Assembly (NCBI RefSeq): GCF_041435335.1
Contig: NZ_CP108430.1
Coordinates: 5,803,001 to 5,867,000, forward strand
Length of the DNA: 64,000 bases
Reading direction: 5' to 3'
DNA from: Streptomyces sp. NBC_01283
Lineage (GTDB): Bacteria; Actinomycetota; Actinomycetes; Streptomycetales; Streptomycetaceae
Shown here: positions 1 to 7,630 of the stretch, piece by piece
Layout of the letters: each line of letters begins with the position of its first letter
Position numbering within the stretch: the first letter of the stretch is position 1
Notes under the pieces: generated by a model
What the model saw: the letters and a program-made list of their open reading frames with translations, nothing else
Databases searched by the model: none
What the model was told of the DNA's origin: nothing
Made by a program: the position numbers and the translations under genes

Positions 1-1376
1 GGGGCGAGGCCCGTCTCGGCGAGGATCTCCGCGACGTCGGCCACCAGGTCCGAGTCCCACACCTGCCGCACCGCGACGTTGACGCTCACGAAGACCGGCG
101 GCCGGTCCGGGTGGTCGAGCTGCCACTGCCGGGCCTGGCGGCACGCCGTCCGCAGCACCCAGCGGCCCAGCTGCACGATCGAACCGTCCTCTTCCGCCAA
201 TCCGATGAACCGATTCGGCGTCAGCAGGCCGAAGCGCGGGTGCTGCCACCGCACGAGTGCCTCGACCCCGCGCAGACCGCCGTCCTCCAGGCGCACCAAC
301 GGCTGGTAGTCGAGCAGGAATTCGCCGCGCTCGACGGCCGGGCGCAGTGAACTCGACAGCGTCTGGCGGGTCATGCGGTGGGCGTTGCGCTCGGGGTCGA
401 AGAGCGTCCAGCGTGCCTTGCCGTCCGACTTCGCCCAGTAGAGCGTCGTGTCGGCCGCCTGCATCAGGCAGGTCGTCGTGGTCCCCGCGGCCCGTCGCTC
501 GACGACGCCGATCGACGCCGACACGGAGAGCCGCTGGCCCGCCAGGTCGAAGGGGTCCTGCAACGCCTTGAGCGCCGTGTCGGCGAGGTCGGCCAGCTGG
601 TCCGTGCCCGTCGAGTCCTCCACGAGCAGCGCGAACTCGTCGCCGCCGAGCCGTGCGACCAGCGGCGCCGCCGCCCTGCCGTGACCGGCCTCGTCCGCGC
701 ACCGCGTGAGCCGCTCCGCGACGGCCGCGAGCAGCCGGTCGCCGACCCGGTGGCCGAGGGTGTCGTTGACCGCCTTGAACCCGTCGAGGTCCAGATAACA
801 GAGGCCGATCCGGCCGGTGCCCGTGTCGTCGTACGCACCCGCTTCGAGCGCGGCGGCCAGGCGTTCGAAGAACAGGCTGCGGTTGGGCAGCCGGGTCACG
901 GGATCGTGCATCTGCAGATGCCGCAGCCGGGCCTGGAGCTCGCGGCGTGCGCTGATGTCGGTGGCGGCGAGCAGCACCGTGCGCCCGCCGGGCATCGGCG
1001 AGACGGTGACCTGGACCCACAGCGAGTGCCCGTCGGGATGTTTCAGGCGCCGGGTGCAGCGCAGCTTCGCCTGGCGGCCGCGGAGCACCTCGCGGTACGC
1101 GTGCCAGGTGCGCGCGTCCGACGCGAGGTCCACCAGATCGGCGGCGAGCCGTCCCGCGAGCTCGTCCGGGGTCGCGCCGAGCAGCTCGGCGAGTGCGTCG
1201 TTGGCATCGATGACGAGACCCTCGCCGTCCACGACGCCGAGGGCGATCGGGGCGGCGGCGAAAGCGGCCCGATGATCGGGCCGTCGCCCCGGATGGCTAC
1301 GCTCCGTAATGGGCGCCCTGGCGAGGTCGGGTGCTGTGACCGCTGTGGGCGCTTGGCCTTCAGACGTTCCGTTCAC
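1..1376 (-). CDS. PAS-GGDEF-EAL cyclic di-GMP signalling protein (3' end outside window)
   Basis: The leftward frame starts with a PAS-like segment (AAAPIALGVVDGEG near 1215-1265), followed by a diguanylate cyclase domain with intact RLGGDEFALL (about 630-655) and an EAL phosphodiesterase domain with YQPLV and EALVRW (about 250-275). It runs off the window at base 1 inside the EAL domain, so the C-terminus is missing. The start is probably one of two adjacent GTG codons at 1376 or 1379; GGGAG lies 3-6 nt upstream. Both catalytic signature motifs look intact, so synthesis, hydrolysis or both are possible. PAS-GGDEF-EAL proteins of this kind in Streptomyces (CdgA type) tune c-di-GMP, the ligand of BldD. 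In S. coelicolor a cdgA gene lies near this place, but orthology is from memory. Confidence 0.88.
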   Translation of the reverse strand, partial: MNGTSEGQAPTAVTAPDLARAPITERSHPGRRPDHRAAFAAAPIALGVVDGEGLVIDANDALAELLGATPDELAGRLAADLVDLASDARTWHAYREVLRGRQAKLRCTRRLKHPDGHSLWVQVTVSPMPGGRTVLLAATDISARRELQARLRHLQMHDPVTRLPNRSLFFERLAAALEAGAYDDTGTGRIGLCYLDLDGFKAVNDTLGHRVGDRLLAAVAERLTRCADEAGHGRAAAPLVARLGGDEFALLVEDSTGTDQLADLADTALKALQDPFDLAGQRLSVSASIGVVERRAAGTTTTCLMQAADTTLYWAKSDGKARWTLFDPERNAHRMTRQTLSSSLRPAVERGEFLLDYQPLVRLEDGGLRGVEALVRWQHPRFGLLTPNRFIGLAEEDGSIVQLGRWVLRTACRQARQWQLDHPDRPPVFVSVNVAVRQVWDSDLVADVAEILAETGLA

Positions 1377-1702
1377 CACTTGCTCCCGCAGTGCAGTTGT
1401 TCGGCGAGGCCGGGCCCGCGCAGGAAAGTGTGCCGATCATAGGGGCTGGCCCGACGGCGCATCCAGCCACAGGGCGGTGCCGCGTGGCGGCCGTGCAGGG
1501 CATAGGACAGGTGCATGCCCGGCACGGATGTGGCACCCACCCGGCGGCAGATCGTTTCTGCTCGCCCGTGTACTGCTTCCTTTACGCCTCAATCTGCCCG
1601 GCGACAACTTGTGACGTTCCGTGAGCGCTCCGGAGCGGCTCTTCACTCGACCGGGTCAGACAAACAGGGCATTTCTCTAAAAAGATGCACAGGGTGGGTG
1701 GG
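1377..1702. other. intergenic region between divergent genes
   Basis: About 325 bases between the leftward c-di-GMP gene and the rightward protease. It should hold both promoters, but I cannot pick a convincing -35/-10 pair. A GGGTGGGTGGG tract directly precedes the ATG at 1703 and may act as ribosome binding site. No RNA gene, repeat or coding frame with Streptomyces codon use was recognised here. Confidence 0.5.
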
Positions 1703-2983
1703 ATGCCCCGCAATCCGCACCCGGAGGTCGACGTGCCGCGTCAGCTACCCCCCTGGGGACTCACCCGTGGAGGGGAGAGACCCCGGTTGCGCAGCACGGC
1801 CGCCGCCCTCACGTCCCTGACCGCCCTTGCCGCCACGGGACTCGTCGCGGGCCCGGCGGTCGGCCAGACCTCAGCGGTCCCCTGCGCGCTCCAGCGCACC
1901 CCGGCGCATCACTCGGAGGGTCTCGACACCTGGAACGGCGCCTATCAGCGCCCCCATCGGACCCTCGACGCGGTGATGGTCTTCCTCTCCTTCCCCGACT
2001 CCCCGCCCCAGGTGTCGCCCGGGGAGCTCGCGGCCGACTACTTCCCCGCCACCAGCCAGTTCTTCGACAAGGCCTCCTACGGCAAGTTCACCCTGCGCCC
2101 GCACCCGCAGCGCGAGTGGGTCGAGATGCCGGACGACTCCACCTCGTACGCCATACAGCGTGACTGGAACGCCGCCCGGCGCAGCGCCTACCTGCGGGAC
2201 GCGGTGACAGCGGCCGATCGGCAGGTCGACTTCTCGCGGTACGACGTCGTCTACTTCGTCGCCGACCCGGACGCGCCCGGCGTCGACTCGGACGCGACGA
2301 AGGTCGTCAACTTCGACCGGCCGATGCGGGCCGACGGCGCGGACATCAAGCGCATCGTCACGGTCTTCGAGCGGCACCCGCCGGACCGCAACGTCCTCGC
2401 CCACGAGACCGGCCACGTCTTCGACCTGCCCGACCTCTACCACCGGCCGACGGACGGCAAGGGGGACTGGGACACGCACGTCGGCGACTGGGACGTCATG
2501 GGCAGCCAGTTCGGGCTCTCGCCCGACCTCTTCGGCTGGCACAAGTGGAAGCTCGGGTGGCTCGACCGGCGGCAGGTGGCGTGCGTGGAGGGCAAGGGGC
2601 GGCGGCTGACGCTGGAGCCACTGTCGGCGCGGCCCGCGCGCGGGGGTGTCGGCGGCACCAAGCTGGCGGTCGTCCGCACGGGGCGCGGCAGCGCTATCGC
2701 CGTCGAGGCGCGCGGCGCGACGGGCATCGACCGTGCGACGTGCCGGGAGGGGGTGCTCGTCTACCGCGTACGGAACGAGGCGCCGTCCGGCGGTGGTCCG
2801 GTCGAGGTGCTCGACGCCCACCCGGGCTCGGACGCGTGCTGGGGCGGCTCGGTGTATCCGCCGCTCGCGGACGCGCCGGTGGGGGCGGGGGAGAGCTTCA
2901 CGGTGCCGGACGAGAACGTGCACGTCGAGGTCGAGGGCCGGACGGCGACGGGGGCGTGGACGGTGAACGTGTCGGTGGGCTGA
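1703..2983 (+). CDS. secreted M6-family (immune inhibitor A-like) metalloprotease
   Basis: About 426 aa. A hydrophobic signal segment (LTSLTALAATGLVAGPAVG) precedes the mature part, so export is expected. The zinc motif HETGHVFDLPDLYH matches HExxH-like HETGH with a downstream aspartate, followed by GDWDVMG, as in M6 peptidase domain proteins. The chain continues with a beta-rich C-terminal part and two cysteines that may form a disulphide (ATCREG and DACWGG). The start is uncertain: ATG 1703 has GGGTGGG just upstream, while TTG 1787 sits at good spacing behind GGAGGGGAGAG and would begin directly at the signal peptide. It ends 50 bases before a bidirectional terminator shared with the convergent tRNA-Lys. 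Substrate unknown. Confidence 0.82.
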   Translation: MPRNPHPEVDVPRQLPPWGLTRGGERPRLRSTAAALTSLTALAATGLVAGPAVGQTSAVPCALQRTPAHHSEGLDTWNGAYQRPHRTLDAVMVFLSFPDSPPQVSPGELAADYFPATSQFFDKASYGKFTLRPHPQREWVEMPDDSTSYAIQRDWNAARRSAYLRDAVTAADRQVDFSRYDVVYFVADPDAPGVDSDATKVVNFDRPMRADGADIKRIVTVFERHPPDRNVLAHETGHVFDLPDLYHRPTDGKGDWDTHVGDWDVMGSQFGLSPDLFGWHKWKLGWLDRRQVACVEGKGRRLTLEPLSARPARGGVGGTKLAVVRTGRGSAIAVEARGATGIDRATCREGVLVYRVRNEAPSGGGPVEVLDAHPGSDACWGGSVYPPLADAPVGAGESFTVPDENVHVEVEGRTATGAWTVNVSVG

Positions 2984-3032
2984 GGCCCGCAGTGTCGTGC
3001 TGGTGCCGGGCGTGGAACCGGTGCCGGGCATG

Positions 3033-3066
3033 AAAGAAGCCCCCCGCTTGCGCGAGGGGCTTCTTT
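3033..3066. terminator. bidirectional terminator between protease and tRNA-Lys
   Basis: A nearly perfect inverted repeat, AAAGAAGCCCC(C)CGC, TTGC loop, GCGAGGGGCTTCTTT. With A/T runs at both ends it can stop transcription from the rightward protease and the leftward tRNA-Lys. Confidence 0.85.
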
Positions 3067-3073
3067 CTGTCTG

Positions 3074-3147
3074 TGCGCCGCCAGGGACTCGAACCCCGGA
3101 CCCGCTGATTAAGAGTCAGCTGCTCTAACCAACTGAGCTAGCGGCGC
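3074..3147 (-). tRNA. tRNA-Lys (anticodon CTT)
   Basis: The minus strand folds into a cloverleaf: acceptor arms GCGCCGC/GCGGCGC, D arm TAGCTCAGTTGGTTAGAGC, anticodon loop CTCTTAA giving CTT, and T arm GGGTTCGAGTCCC. No CCA is encoded. The first 10 bases overlap the 3' end of the upstream protein gene, whose TAG stop lies within the acceptor/D-arm junction. Confidence 0.96.
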
Positions 3148-3770
3148 CTGCTGACGTCGTAGACCTTAGCATCCTGATCGCCGCCAGGAAAAATCGATAT
3201 ACGGACCGCGGAGCCCGCTGTCGCACGGGCCGCTCGGACGCAGGCCCAGAGCGCGATCTCGGGCCCGGGAAGCCAGGGGTGGCGGGCGTCGGGGGCCACC
3301 AGCCAGCGCGATTCGAGGTGCCCCTCAAGGCGGCCGGAGGGCACGCTTCCGCGGGCTCCCGCGGTGATCGGTGGCACCGTCACGGCGTCTCCCATGCCGT
3401 GGCAGAGGAGGCCGGGGACGGCTCGGCCCCACTCCTCCCACTCCAGCAGCGAGGGCAGGCGCTGGGCGGTCCCGGGGGCGGCGAAGAGGAGCATGCGGCC
3501 GCGGTGCGCGGCCACGGGGCCCGAGCCGGGGCCTTCGTCCCATAAGCGGTCGAGCATCCGCCGGCCGAAGACCGCGGGGACGCTCACCACGTCGAAGACG
3601 GAGCCGCAGGGGAGGACGGCGGGGGCGGTGGGGCGGGTGCGCCAGTGCGCGAGCGCGCTGCGCGGATACGTTTCCGCAGAGGCGAGCCAGGCGGCTCCCT
3701 CGGGGGTGACGTCGCAGATGTCCTGGACGTCGGCGGGGCCGGGATCCGGGTGGAGACGCGTGCTGCTCAT
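3138..3770 (-). CDS. small primase/polymerase-like (Prim-Pol N-terminal family) protein with TTA codon
   Basis: 210 aa, ATG start at 3770. Segments LPCGSVFDVVSVP, GPVAAHRGRMLLFAAPGT and DAVTVPP are typical of short Streptomyces proteins commonly labelled bifunctional DNA primase/polymerase; I do not see a complete set of catalytic acidic residues, so enzymatic activity is doubtful. A paralogue lies at about 12336-12827 (FDVVSVPA.. against CDLVTVPA.., both with PGTA). The gene carries a TTA leucine codon at 3543-3545 (context M-L-D-R-L-W), so translation should need the bldA tRNA. Its TAG stop falls inside the tRNA-Lys gene; both are on the same strand and could share a transcript. Function is unknown. 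Confidence 0.72.
   Translation of the reverse strand: MSSTRLHPDPGPADVQDICDVTPEGAAWLASAETYPRSALAHWRTRPTAPAVLPCGSVFDVVSVPAVFGRRMLDRLWDEGPGSGPVAAHRGRMLLFAAPGTAQRLPSLLEWEEWGRAVPGLLCHGMGDAVTVPPITAGARGSVPSGRLEGHLESRWLVAPDARHPWLPGPEIALWACVRAARATAGSAVRISIFPGGDQDAKVYDVSRRR
3543..3545 (-). promoter_or_regulatory. in-frame TTA codon (bldA dependence)
   Basis: Read on the minus strand the bases around 3543 give ATG CTC GAC CGC TTA TGG GAC, matching M-L-D-R-L-W-D in the frame starting at 3770. TTA codons in Streptomyces are decoded only by the bldA tRNA, so this gene is predicted to be expressed late. Only two clear protein genes in this window have one; the other is adpA. Confidence 0.9.
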
Positions 3771-3936
3771 GGCGACTACATGTACCGGTAGTGAGGGTTC
3801 CATTTCTGGGAGTTGCCAGAAACCGGGACAACGCTGGGTAGGGGGGAGTACCTTGCCCTCGTGGCATATGCCCCGTGATCTTCTCCAGGGGCCTGAAGGC
3901 CTCCGCACTCCCGCCCGGCGGCCCGTCCGGCGCCCC

Positions 3937-4299
3937 TCAGGCCTCCGGGCCGCCGCCCGTACCGGCCCCGCGCAGGAGATCCCGGCCGAACTCGACCATC
4001 TTCTTCGCGTAGTCCTCGGTCCACTGCGCGCGCTCGGCGATCACGGCGGGCGTCAGCCGGTCGAAGCGCCGGGGGTCGGCGAGCTGGGCCGCGGCGATCG
4101 CCTGGAACTCGACCGCGCGGTCCGTCGCGGCACGGAAGGCGTGGGTCAGTTCCGTGGCGCGGGCCAGGAGCTCCCGGGGGTCGTCCATCGACTCCAGGTC
4201 GAAGAAGTGCTCGGGATCGGCGACGGCTTCCGCGGGCTCGAAGAGCAGGGGCGCGGGTCGCAGACGCTGCTCGGTACGGGTCCGATCGGGCTCCGCCAT
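3937..4299 (-). CDS. conserved hypothetical protein, 120 aa
   Basis: Starts at ATG 4299 behind a strong GAGGAGGAAG site. It is a soluble, mainly helical protein with acidic and alanine-rich stretches (PEHFFDLESMDDPRELLARATEL, then AAAQLADPRRFDRLTPAVIAERAQW). I recognise no domain, signal peptide or membrane segment. It lies between the helicase gene and the TTA-containing gene on the same strand, separated from the helicase by about 165 bases that hold a duplicated piece of the helicase 3' end. Codon use looks normal for the genome. Function unknown. Confidence 0.7.
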   Translation of the reverse strand: MAEPDRTRTEQRLRPAPLLFEPAEAVADPEHFFDLESMDDPRELLARATELTHAFRAATDRAVEFQAIAAAQLADPRRFDRLTPAVIAERAQWTEDYAKKMVEFGRDLLRGAGTGGGPEA

Positions 4300-4380
4300 G
4301 TTTCTTCCTCCTCGTACGGTTTCCGGCCGTGGGGCCGTCTTCCATTGTCCCTTGCCGCGCAAGGGGGCCATGGGCCCAGG

Positions 4381-4534
4381 GACGCCGGGCCACACGGTGT
4401 TCCGCGAGGCGGGCCAGTGCCGCGTGATTCGCCTCCCAGCCGTCGGGTGGGTGTCTTGGCGGTGGTCATGGACGCCAGGCCACACGGTGTTCCGCGAGCC
4501 GGGCCAGTACCGCGTGATTCGCCTCCCAGCCGTC
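4381..4534. repeat. tandem near-identical 64-bp duplication at the 3' end of the helicase gene
   Basis: Bases 4381-4444 and 4471-4534 match at 61 of 64 positions with a period of exactly 90 bp. The right copy encodes the last residues of the helicase (GWEANHAVLARLAEHRVA); the left copy lies just beyond its stop codon at 4466-4468 and would read nearly the same peptide in the same frame. Confidence 0.93.
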
Positions 4535-5830
4535 CGGGAACTTCACCGTGACGCCCAGCTGGACCGGTTCCGTCGACGGGTGGTCGTCGAGGAGTTCGCT
4601 GACGCCCGCGCGGCAGATCACGATGCAGGCGTGCCGGTGGCGGGAGGCCAGGACGCAGAGACGGCCCGTCTCCAGGTGGAACGCGGTGGCGTCCGGGCGG
4701 CCGGAGAGCGGGTGCAGGACCACCGTCACATCGAACTCGCGGCCCTGGAGCCGGTTGGCGGTGTCCACAGTGACATCCGTGACGCCCAGCCCCGCGAGGG
4801 CCGCGCGCACCGCCGCCGCCTGGTCGCGGTGGGCGGTGCCGACGGCGATCCTGTCGGCCGTCAGCGGAGTGGGGTCAGGGCCGCGCTCCGACGTGGCCGC
4901 ACCGCCGCGGTCCAGGAGGCGCCGGACGACCTGGGCCACCGCGCGTACGGCCTCGGGGTCGGTGCGCGGCGTGTTCCGCGCGGGCAGTTCGAGCAGGCCC
5001 CAGCCCGACTCCGCCGCCTCGTCGATCACCCGGTCCGGGCCCGAACCGTCCGACGGCACACCGAAGCCCAGGCGCCGGTCGCCGTGGTCGGTGCCGCTGC
5101 GGAAGGGCGTGTACGGATAGAACGCGGCCGAGACCAGTGGGGCTGCCGACGCCGGGAGCCGCCAGGACACCGGGAGCCGGTGCTGGGGCAGCTCGGGATT
5201 GTGCGCGAGCAGGGTCGTCACGGCACTCACCGACGGGTCGTACGCCAGACCGGCCCACTGCTCGGCGCCCACGATCGAGAACGGGTCGAGCTGGCCGGGA
5301 TCGCCCACGAACAGGGCCCGCTCGAAGAGCCCCGCCACGGCGAGCAGCGCGTCCGAGCGCATTTGGTACGCCTCGTCCACGATCGCGTGCTGCCAGGGCG
5401 CGTCGAGCTTGCCGGCATCTACGTGCGCCCACTTCGCGGCGGTCGACACGACGACGTCGAGCCCGGCGAGATCGGCGGCCTTCGTGGACGTACGGACGGC
5501 GGGCAGGTCGTCGAGCGCCTTGTCGTACGCGTCCGGGTCACTGCTGTGCAGGCGGCCGACCGGCAGCTCGGGGTCCTTCTCGGCGAGGCGCAGCACCAGG
5601 TCGTCGACCTGGGCGTTCGTCTGCGCGATCACCATCAGCGGGCGTCCCGCCGCGGCCAGTTCGCGGGCCGCGCGGACCACGAGGGTCGACTTGCCGGCGC
5701 CGGGCGGCGAGTCGACGACGACGCCGCGGTGCGAGCTGTGCAGCGTGTCGTGCAGGATCGCGTCCGTGGCACGGGTGGCCGCGGCGCCCGGGTCGAAGGA
5801 GGCGCGGTCGAAGGGGGCGGTCGGACTCAC
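4466..5830 (-). CDS. SF1 helicase/ATPase, Upf1/Dna2-like
   Basis: 454 aa. Helicase motifs appear in order: Walker A SPPGAGKST (residues 41-49), Ia (MVIAQTNAQVDDL), Walker B VDEAYQ (151-156), motif III VGDPGQLDP (175-183), a motif IV-like region around VSWRLP, motif V VDTANRLQGREFDVTVV, and motif VI LASRHRHACIVI. The DEA-type Walker B, GDPGQL and QGREFDV motifs resemble the Upf1/Dna2 branch rather than UvrD/RecB. Its start overlaps the stop of the upstream 528-aa gene by 4 bases (ATGA), so the two are probably translationally coupled. A RecB-like nuclease gene is two genes upstream on the same strand. Likely an ATP-driven DNA or RNA translocase; substrate unknown. Confidence 0.85.
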   Translation of the reverse strand: MSPTAPFDRASFDPGAAATRATDAILHDTLHSSHRGVVVDSPPGAGKSTLVVRAARELAAAGRPLMVIAQTNAQVDDLVLRLAEKDPELPVGRLHSSDPDAYDKALDDLPAVRTSTKAADLAGLDVVVSTAAKWAHVDAGKLDAPWQHAIVDEAYQMRSDALLAVAGLFERALFVGDPGQLDPFSIVGAEQWAGLAYDPSVSAVTTLLAHNPELPQHRLPVSWRLPASAAPLVSAAFYPYTPFRSGTDHGDRRLGFGVPSDGSGPDRVIDEAAESGWGLLELPARNTPRTDPEAVRAVAQVVRRLLDRGGAATSERGPDPTPLTADRIAVGTAHRDQAAAVRAALAGLGVTDVTVDTANRLQGREFDVTVVLHPLSGRPDATAFHLETGRLCVLASRHRHACIVICRAGVSELLDDHPSTEPVQLGVTVKFPDGWEANHAVLARLAEHRVAWRP

Positions 5831-7413
5831 AGGGTGTCCTCCGGCGTCACGGGGTCAGGGCGCTCGGCGGCGTCGCCCGGTGGGCCGCCGTGGGTCCAGG
5901 GAGTCGCCTCGGGGTCGGGCAGCTTGGCGCCACCGCGCTGCTCGTGCTCGAAGAGCGTCCAGCAGATCCGGTCGCCCTTCTCCGGCACGGAACCCTGCTC
6001 GGGCTCCTTGCCGCGGCCCATCTTGTCGGTGATGCGCAGGACGACGGTTCCTTCAGCCTCGTACGTGACGAACTCGGCCGTCTGCGGCTTGCCCTGGAGC
6101 GAGCGGTACACCTTCGCGCGCTCGGCCAGGTGCGGGTGGTCGTCCGTGCGGACGGTGACCAGGGGGCGCGGCCTGGGGCTCTTGCTCTCGCTGTACGCCA
6201 TGACCACCTCGGTCACCTCACCGGCGAACGCCTCGCCCGCGAGCCGGCGGCCCGCCATCACCAAGGGGTCGTCGAGGGCTTCCTGGGCGTCGAGCCTGGC
6301 CTGCTCGCGCTCGCGCGTGGCGAGCTTGTTCGCCGCCGTCACCGCGTCGTCGATGCGGGGCTGCGGGGGTTCGCCCGCCGTCACGCGGTCCCGGTGGCCG
6401 GTGAACGACCAGCGGTCGCGGGTCCAGCGGTCCGTGGCATGCGGGGCCTCGGGGAGCGTGCAGAGCACGTCGAGGCCGCGCCACACCGCGTCCCAGGTGG
6501 GGCGGGTCCTGCTCTCGATCAGAGAACGGATCTCCCGCTCGGCGGCGGCCAGTTCGGCGAGGCGGGCGTCCGCCTGGATGCCGTCCTCGGCGGTGGCGAG
6601 GGCGCCGCGCGCGCGGTCGTGGCGCTCGATGGCCGGGGCGAGCAGGCGGTTGTCGAACGCCGGGTCCGTGGCGGGGCCCGCGGGCGGGCAGAGCAGCTGG
6701 CCGTCCTTGTCCCGCGCCAGCTCGGCGCGGAGCGCGGCGTCGGCCCCTGACGTTCCCTCCGGAGCCTCGACCCAGGCGAGCAGGGCGCCGAGGTGCTGGT
6801 CCTCCAGGCTGGACTGGCCGGTGGCCCAGTGCCGGGAGAGCAGTTCGGTCATGGCGACCAGGAGGGCGGAGCCGGGGACCCGGGCCCGCTCCCCGAAGTG
6901 CGTCAGCCAGCGGCCCAGGAGCGGGACGCGGGGCGGCGCGGGATACGGGGTCTCCGGGTCCTGCTCGGCGGTGCGGCGGAAGCGGGTGGAGCGGCCGATG
7001 AGCCGTACGAAGTCGATGCCGGCGCGGCTCGGGACGATCAGCTGCGGTGCGTCCGCGCAGAGTTCGGCCTCCACCTTGACGCGCTTGCCGGTCTCCGGGT
7101 CCGTCTCGCTGCGTTCGGCCGCCTCGACGTCGTCCGCGAACGAGTCCACGTACTCCAGGACGGTGTCCGCGAGTTGGGCGAGGAAGGTGAAGCGGAGGTC
7201 GCGGTCGCGGGGCTGCGGGACGACGAGGATGCGGGGCGAGGTGCGCTCCGTGCCGACGAGCGCGCCGAGCGGGGCACCGGCCTCACCTGCGGTGATGAGG
7301 GGGACGATGACGAGGGGGCGCTGGGAGAGGTGACGGTGCCGGACCGTTGCTCTCGGCTGGGCGCGACCCGTGGCCACCGCCTCCAGGCGGGCAAGATTAT
7401 CGATCAACGACAC
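5827..7413 (-). CDS. conserved hypothetical protein coupled to helicase, 528 aa
   Basis: Starts at 7413 and overlaps the helicase start by 4 bases. I recognise no domain. The N-terminal third has hydrophobic strands (RPLVIVPLITAGEAGAPLGALVG, RILVVPQPRD) and the middle is a long, charged, helical region (AEDGIQADARLAELAAAEREIRSLIESR). The C-terminal part is beta-like (AEFVTYEAEGTVVLRITDK) and ends acidic and proline-rich. No signal peptide or membrane span is obvious. Strict coupling to the SF1 helicase and position between helicase and Fe-S type nuclease genes suggest a subunit that bridges or regulates them, but this is inference from context only. Confidence 0.8.
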   Translation of the reverse strand: MSLIDNLARLEAVATGRAQPRATVRHRHLSQRPLVIVPLITAGEAGAPLGALVGTERTSPRILVVPQPRDRDLRFTFLAQLADTVLEYVDSFADDVEAAERSETDPETGKRVKVEAELCADAPQLIVPSRAGIDFVRLIGRSTRFRRTAEQDPETPYPAPPRVPLLGRWLTHFGERARVPGSALLVAMTELLSRHWATGQSSLEDQHLGALLAWVEAPEGTSGADAALRAELARDKDGQLLCPPAGPATDPAFDNRLLAPAIERHDRARGALATAEDGIQADARLAELAAAEREIRSLIESRTRPTWDAVWRGLDVLCTLPEAPHATDRWTRDRWSFTGHRDRVTAGEPPQPRIDDAVTAANKLATREREQARLDAQEALDDPLVMAGRRLAGEAFAGEVTEVVMAYSESKSPRPRPLVTVRTDDHPHLAERAKVYRSLQGKPQTAEFVTYEAEGTVVLRITDKMGRGKEPEQGSVPEKGDRICWTLFEHEQRGGAKLPDPEATPWTHGGPPGDAAERPDPVTPEDTL

Positions 7414-7467
7414 CGGTCAGCCCTCCCCCGCGAGCCAGGCCCGCTCCCTTTGCCGCTCGACGGCAAC

Positions 7468-7562
7468 TTCTCCCCACCCACGCACCCGGTCACCCGGCAG
7501 CGAGCGGGCAAGGGGCGAACGGTCACCGGAAAGCTGCGGAACGGGTGGGTGGGCGGGAAAGG
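7468..7562. repeat. imperfect inverted repeat element in the nuclease/528-aa gene gap
   Basis: The left arm (about 7470-7487, CCCCACCCACGCACCCG) and right arm (about 7541-7557, CGGGTGGGTGGGCGGG) are imperfect inverted copies about 55 bases apart. The 22 bases 7539-7560 recur exactly, in the opposite orientation, at 16538-16559. It occupies most of the 217-base gap and could act as a hairpin or attenuator, or be a dispersed repeat. Confidence 0.6.
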
Positions 7563-7630
7563 AACACCCACCGCAGGGCGCCCGCGCCGGCCATGGCGTT
7601 GCGTGCCGCGCGGCAGCGGCGCGGAGGGGG

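Noticed and set aside
3074..3147. tRNA-Lys as attachment site of an integrated element
   Set aside because: No integrase gene and no repeated 3' end of the tRNA nearby; neighbouring genes look like core genes.
4154..7333. A 1059-codon open frame on the plus strand opposite the helicase genes
   Set aside because: Antisense to the helicase and 528-aa genes; Arg/Ser-rich composition and lack of domains mark it as a shadow of high GC content.
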